This document shows positions 60,363 through 64,000 of a DNA stretch of 64,000 bases, one piece after another. The stretch is from assembly GCF_002150035.1 (NCBI RefSeq), contig NZ_NETS01000010.1, positions 868,001-932,000 of the forward strand, written 5' to 3'. Each line of letters starts with the position of its first letter. Positions within the stretch are counted from its first letter, which is position 1. Position numbers and translations under genes: made by a program. This DNA is from Leptospira venezuelensis. GTDB lineage: Bacteria > Spirochaetota > Leptospiria > Leptospirales > Leptospiraceae. A model generated the notes under the pieces. It was not told the origin of the DNA, searched no databases, and saw only the letters and a program-made list of their open reading frames with translations.

Positions 60363-62330
60363 TTAAAATGCTGTAGGTTTAAGAGAATTTCTTTTCAGTT
60401 CAGCGGTTTCCAGGTCTTCTTCTGAAGCTTTATATTGCAAACCTTGGGACGTGAATAGTTCCACACAGACTCTACAGTCTTTTACTACTTCTCTAAAGTT
60501 GATCCTGTTCTCTTCACTAGCTTCTGCCCAAAGATCTTTCAACTCTTTCGGATCTTTAGAAAGATCGAATAGACGTTCTTTAGAAGGATTAGAATTCAGA
60601 TTCATTATATAATGATAATTTCCCTTAATATAGCTGATCCCAACTTTATACAGAGAGATCTCGTTATTATTAGTGATAATGATCCTGCGATCTCCATAAA
60701 TATCTCTAAGCAAGGATTTACCTTCTAGATTTGATGCATATCTCTTGATTGCTGAATTATTTTCTAGATTCAGAATATCTATGAATGTAGGGATCAGATC
60801 CGTATTCGAAACAGGTTTATCTGTGTTTCTGCGTATTGCTTGTAGATTCACTGACTCTTTCAGAGAATTAGGGATATATAACAACATTGGGATCGCTACA
60901 GTTTCTACATAGTTGCTATCTATATGTCCCAGGTAATCATGCTCAAAAAGAGATTCCCCATGATCTGAAGTAAAGATCACTACAGTATTCTCTAAGAAAC
61001 CTTCTTTCTTAAGATAAGCATAAACATCTTCCAGAAGGCTATCCATATGACGAACAGAGTTATCATACTGGTCTGGGACAGAATCTACTGCAAAGAATCG
61101 AGAATCTTCTGGGACTATATAAGGAAAGTGATTTGTATTGAAGTGTAAAACACCTGCGAATCTTTTACCTGAATTCTTGAATCCTGTAAGATATCTTTTG
61201 AATTCTTTTACTGTTTCTCGATCATCGATCCCGATATCGTTAAATACTTTTAGGCCGCTTTTTTCTTTATCCCAGAGGAAATCGATCCCTGAGTTTTTAA
61301 AAAATCCTTCGAAATTATTCCACTGAAGGTTATGGCTAGTGATATAGAATGTAGATAGTCCTGCGGATTTTCCATACTCCCAGAATAATGGATAAGTATG
61401 AGTCATTGGAACTGGTTGAGAAGGAGAGACACCCGTTAATATACTCGGAAAAGATAGAAGAGTAGAACTCGAATTTGAATATGCCCTTTTAAATAGGAAG
61501 TATTGGCTGCGATCCGCAGTTTGTGCGAATTTTGACATGAAAGGAGTGGTATTTCTTTCGTAACCATATACTCCTAAACTTCCTTTCCTTAAACTTTCTG
61601 TTACTACAAATAGAACATTGAATTTAGGGTTAGAACCCATTTGAGGAAGTCTAGGTTGGTTCCTGGATTGTAATCCTGCTGATCCTAAACTATCTCCCGT
61701 TAGTTGATTGTATAAGTTTCTCCATACGAATGCGATCGTGTTTGTATCAGAAACATATACTTGGTCATTAAATCTGGTATTATTATGTAAGAATCCGCTG
61801 ATCGCCAAAAAAACGATCACCACTCCGATCCGCACAGGCATTTGGAATCTATACTTTAAAGGTTCCTTTATTGTAGTGAACCAAAGAGAAGCACCTAAAA
61901 CGATAAAGGCGATAAGTCCGAAGACTAAGGAGGATTTGGTAAATCCTCCTTCAACAATTGTCCAACTGTTCAATGGTTCATGGAATATAAAAGAGAACAC
62001 GAAGAAATTAGGCATGATCCCTGTATACGCGTAGTAACCATAAGAACCTAATAATGTTCCGACGTAAAAAGACAAGATCAGAGAGAATACGATATAGTAT
62101 GCTATCTTAGATTTTTGTTGGTAGAGTATTCTGAGGAGAATGATCGCGGCAGAATATAGAATTACCGAATAAATGAATGAGAGAAAATAAAACGCCCACT
62201 GCAAAGGTTTAAAAGTAGGTAATATCTCATCTCTGACAATGATGTCTGAAATTAGTATTACTGCAGGCAAAACCCAGACAGAATAACGGGAGAATATCTC
62301 TAGTATATTTTTTTTATTTATAGTTCCCAT
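60363..62330 (-). CDS. Membrane sulfatase-fold enzyme, phosphoethanolamine/phosphoglycerol transferase-like
   Basis: 655 residues. Five membrane helices lie in the first 200 residues. The periplasmic domain has FNVLFVVTESLRKGSLGVYG (metal-binding Glu), a Ser/Thr-rich nucleophile segment AYSNSSSTLLSFPSILTG and VIFTSDHGESLFEHDYLGH. This fold includes lipid A phosphoethanolamine transferases and LTA synthases. It is not closely alike to the LtaS-type gene at 49.9 kb. Opposite it lies an acyltransferase of lipid A type, so envelope lipid modification is plausible. The donor and acceptor are unknown. Confidence 0.78.
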   Translation of the reverse strand: MGTINKKNILEIFSRYSVWVLPAVILISDIIVRDEILPTFKPLQWAFYFLSFIYSVILYSAAIILLRILYQQKSKIAYYIVFSLILSFYVGTLLGSYGYYAYTGIMPNFFVFSFIFHEPLNSWTIVEGGFTKSSLVFGLIAFIVLGASLWFTTIKEPLKYRFQMPVRIGVVIVFLAISGFLHNNTRFNDQVYVSDTNTIAFVWRNLYNQLTGDSLGSAGLQSRNQPRLPQMGSNPKFNVLFVVTESLRKGSLGVYGYERNTTPFMSKFAQTADRSQYFLFKRAYSNSSSTLLSFPSILTGVSPSQPVPMTHTYPLFWEYGKSAGLSTFYITSHNLQWNNFEGFFKNSGIDFLWDKEKSGLKVFNDIGIDDRETVKEFKRYLTGFKNSGKRFAGVLHFNTNHFPYIVPEDSRFFAVDSVPDQYDNSVRHMDSLLEDVYAYLKKEGFLENTVVIFTSDHGESLFEHDYLGHIDSNYVETVAIPMLLYIPNSLKESVNLQAIRRNTDKPVSNTDLIPTFIDILNLENNSAIKRYASNLEGKSLLRDIYGDRRIIITNNNEISLYKVGISYIKGNYHYIMNLNSNPSKERLFDLSKDPKELKDLWAEASEENRINFREVVKDCRVCVELFTSQGLQYKASEEDLETAELKRNSLKPTAF

Positions 62331-62930
62331 CTTTATCCAAAATTCTTAAAGATATGTAATTCGTCAATTACACCAAGTATGTCATACCTTCTCAAGGGCT
62401 AAAAAGAAAGTTATAAAAAACGAATATTAGACCGATGTTCAGTTACGATGTAGATTGATTCTAATTCATTCTTCTTAATTTTAAATTGAACGAATCCAAT
62501 AAAAAGAATTAAGACCCAGTCTCAGTCGAATATCCGGAGTTAGACGTTCTTTGAAAATAGATGGTTAGGTTTTTTGAAGAGTATACAATGAGTGTATAAA
62601 AAGTTTTGTACGGCTGGAAATAAATTATTTCATAGCATGCTTCGAGTCTATCTGAGCCGACAAATGTGTCCCAAATTTTGGTGACATAACTGAAAGTACA
62701 TTCAGTGAAAAATAAAATATACAGTAAATTCGGCAGAGATCTAGGATTTTCAAAGTAAATCGGAGAATTTCTATATTCGATAAAAATTCTCTATTCTGTA
62801 CCGGCTCTAGTGGGAACCTTGTAATATAGTATCAACTATACTTTACAAATAATCCAATATATAAAACTTTGGTACATTATATTGGTCATCCTCAATTTAG
62901 GTCCGTCCAATACTTAAAGGTTCGATTTCG
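62331..62930. other. 600-base divergent intergenic region upstream of cysH
   Basis: AT-rich, stops in all frames, no convincing ORF. It should hold the promoters of the sulfatase-fold gene (minus) and cysH (plus). The one symmetric element I noted is at 62825-62840. Nothing resembling a known riboswitch, such as a SAM element, is visible. Confidence 0.5.
62825..62840. promoter_or_regulatory. Palindrome upstream of cysH, candidate operator
   Basis: TATAGT (62825-62830) and ACTATA (62835-62840) around ATCA, 90 bases before the cysH start. The arms are A/T-rich, so chance is possible. A sulfur regulator such as an Rrf2-type repressor would be a candidate binder. Confidence 0.3.
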
Positions 62931-63662
62931 ATGAGTCCATCCGATCTGGAAGCAAAATTAAACGGTCTGAGCTTAGAAGATTCTCTGGCAAAAATCTCCC
63001 AAGATTTTCCGGGACAAGCAGTCTTTTCCACCAGCTTCGGCCTTGAAGATCAGGTTATTACTCACGCAATTTATTCCCAAAATTTGGACATTCGTATCTT
63101 TACATTGGATACCGGCAGATTGTTCACTGAAACTTATGAACTTCATAAACGTACGAATGGAATGTATGGTAAGCGTATCCAAACATTCTTCCCAGATGCA
63201 CAAGCGGTAGAAGATTTAATCAATGAGAAGGGACCTGATTCCTTCTACGATTCTATAGAAAATAGAAAAGAATGTTGTCATATTCGTAAAGTTGTCCCTT
63301 TGAACAGAGCTTTAGAGGGAGCTAAAATTTGGATCACCGGAATTCGTAACGATCAATCTGGTTCCAGAGAAAATTTAACCAAAGTGGAGCTGGATGCAGG
63401 AAGGGATATTTTGAAATTCCATCCTATTCTGGATTGGTCTTGGGAGAAAGTACAACAGTACGTCCAAGATAAACATATTCCATACAATCCACTCCATGAT
63501 AAGGGATATCCCAGTATCGGATGCGCTCCATGTACGAGAGCGGTCATGGCAGGCGAAGATTTTAGAGCCGGCCGTTGGTGGTGGGAGAATGAATCCACGA
63601 AAGAATGCGGACTGCATTGGGTGGATGGAAAACTGGTAAGAAAAAAAGGATCAGAAGTATGA
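62931..63662 (+). CDS. cysH: Assimilatory adenylyl-sulfate (APS/PAPS) reductase with iron-sulfur cluster motif
   Basis: 243 residues. It reduces activated sulfate to sulfite. The substrate loop STSFGLEDQVITH and TLDTGRLFTETY are typical. Two Cys pairs, Cys115-Cys116 (ECCHIRK) and Cys198/Cys201 (GCAPC), are the [4Fe-4S] ligands of the APS-type enzymes, and Cys226 in KECGLH is the catalytic residue. The cluster motif suggests APS rather than PAPS as substrate. It overlaps cysD as ATGA, so a sulfate assimilation operon begins here. Confidence 0.93.
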   Translation: MSPSDLEAKLNGLSLEDSLAKISQDFPGQAVFSTSFGLEDQVITHAIYSQNLDIRIFTLDTGRLFTETYELHKRTNGMYGKRIQTFFPDAQAVEDLINEKGPDSFYDSIENRKECCHIRKVVPLNRALEGAKIWITGIRNDQSGSRENLTKVELDAGRDILKFHPILDWSWEKVQQYVQDKHIPYNPLHDKGYPSIGCAPCTRAVMAGEDFRAGRWWWENESTKECGLHWVDGKLVRKKGSEV

Positions 63663-64000
63663 CGACTAGAACTCGATTGTCGCATCTCCAACAACTAGAG
63701 GCGGAGTCCATTTATATACTTAGGGAAGTTGCCGCCCAATTTGAAAGACCTGCGCTTTTATTTTCAGGGGGGAAGGACTCGATCACCTTAGTCCATCTTG
63801 CACTGAAAGCATTCCGTCCAGGAAAGTTCCCGTTTCCTTTGGTACATATCGATACAGGTCATAACTTTCAGGAAGCATTACAATTTCGGGATGATCTTGC
63901 AAATCGTATCGGCGAAAAACTGATCGTTAGATACGTTCAGGATTCCATCGACCAAGGAAAAGCCGTAGAGGAAAAAGGAAAATTCCCAAGCAGAAACGCA
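63659..64000 (+). CDS. cysD: Sulfate adenylyltransferase subunit 2 (3' truncated by the window edge)
   Basis: The first 114 residues are visible. The PP-loop FSGGKDSITLVHLALKAF, followed by PFPLVHIDTGHNFQEAL, matches the CysD ATP-sulfurylase subunit, which with CysN activates sulfate to APS. The ATG at 63659 overlaps the cysH stop by four bases. GTP-dependent CysN would be expected next. Confidence 0.92.
   Translation, partial: MTTRTRLSHLQQLEAESIYILREVAAQFERPALLFSGGKDSITLVHLALKAFRPGKFPFPLVHIDTGHNFQEALQFRDDLANRIGEKLIVRYVQDSIDQGKAVEEKGKFPSRNA

Overview
The window is AT-rich chromosomal DNA from a diderm bacterium, most likely a spirochaete of the genus Leptospira. This rests on recalled gene content, not a search: spirochaete-type lipoboxes such as FVAC, FVNC and MYVSC, frequent TTG/GTG starts, SpoIIE-type phosphatases with a 7TM-like N-terminus, and an unlinked nuoG-nuoI pair. 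Species cannot be assigned. No rRNA, tRNA, CRISPR array, insertion sequence or prophage was found. Genes run off both edges.

Layout. 1-4.2 kb: tail of a probable HD-GYP signalling protein, aroC, nuoG-nuoI, an orphan DUF433 antitoxin-like gene. 4.5-9 kb: an XRE regulator with a palindrome at its start, a large lipoprotein (Cys repeats, VPS62-like domain, ricin-type lectin) and an ECF sigma/FecR-like pair. 9-14.6 kb: a membrane protein, a thioesterase divergent from a TetR gene with two matching operators, a DNA glycosylase (tag), and a MarR-SDR operon with paired operators. 14.6-17.4 kb: a small accessory stretch of orphan lipoproteins with a doubly frameshifted gene remnant.

17.9-25.5 kb is a secreted-protein locus: an ASH-repeat lipoprotein ending in a metzincin protease domain, a small helical exported protein, a second ASH-repeat lipoprotein, a subtilase with a large insertion before its catalytic serine, and an overlapping gene that looks like a free-standing subtilase propeptide. 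25.5-33.8 kb: an esterase/flavin monooxygenase overlapping pair, a cholesterol-oxidase-like GMC enzyme, a CPBP-like membrane protein, a predicted outer-membrane barrel, and an aldehyde dehydrogenase.

34.0-43.5 kb holds four tandem signalling genes in mirror order: SpoIIE phosphatase, chemoreceptor, chemoreceptor, SpoIIE phosphatase. ilvC follows, then an SH3 lipoprotein, an exported caspase-like protein, and a membrane MutS-like ATPase coupled to a 77-residue protein.

49.9-62.3 kb is dominated by envelope genes: an LTA-synthase-type sulfatase-fold enzyme, AsmA, a YejBEF-like ABC transporter with split ATPases, an AttH/CrtC lipocalin-like protein, an LpxL-type acyltransferase and a second sulfatase-fold membrane enzyme. 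The window ends in sulfate assimilation genes, cysH and the start of cysD.

The strongest candidates for undescribed biology are the protease locus with its separate propeptide-like gene and the mirrored phosphatase/chemoreceptor cluster.
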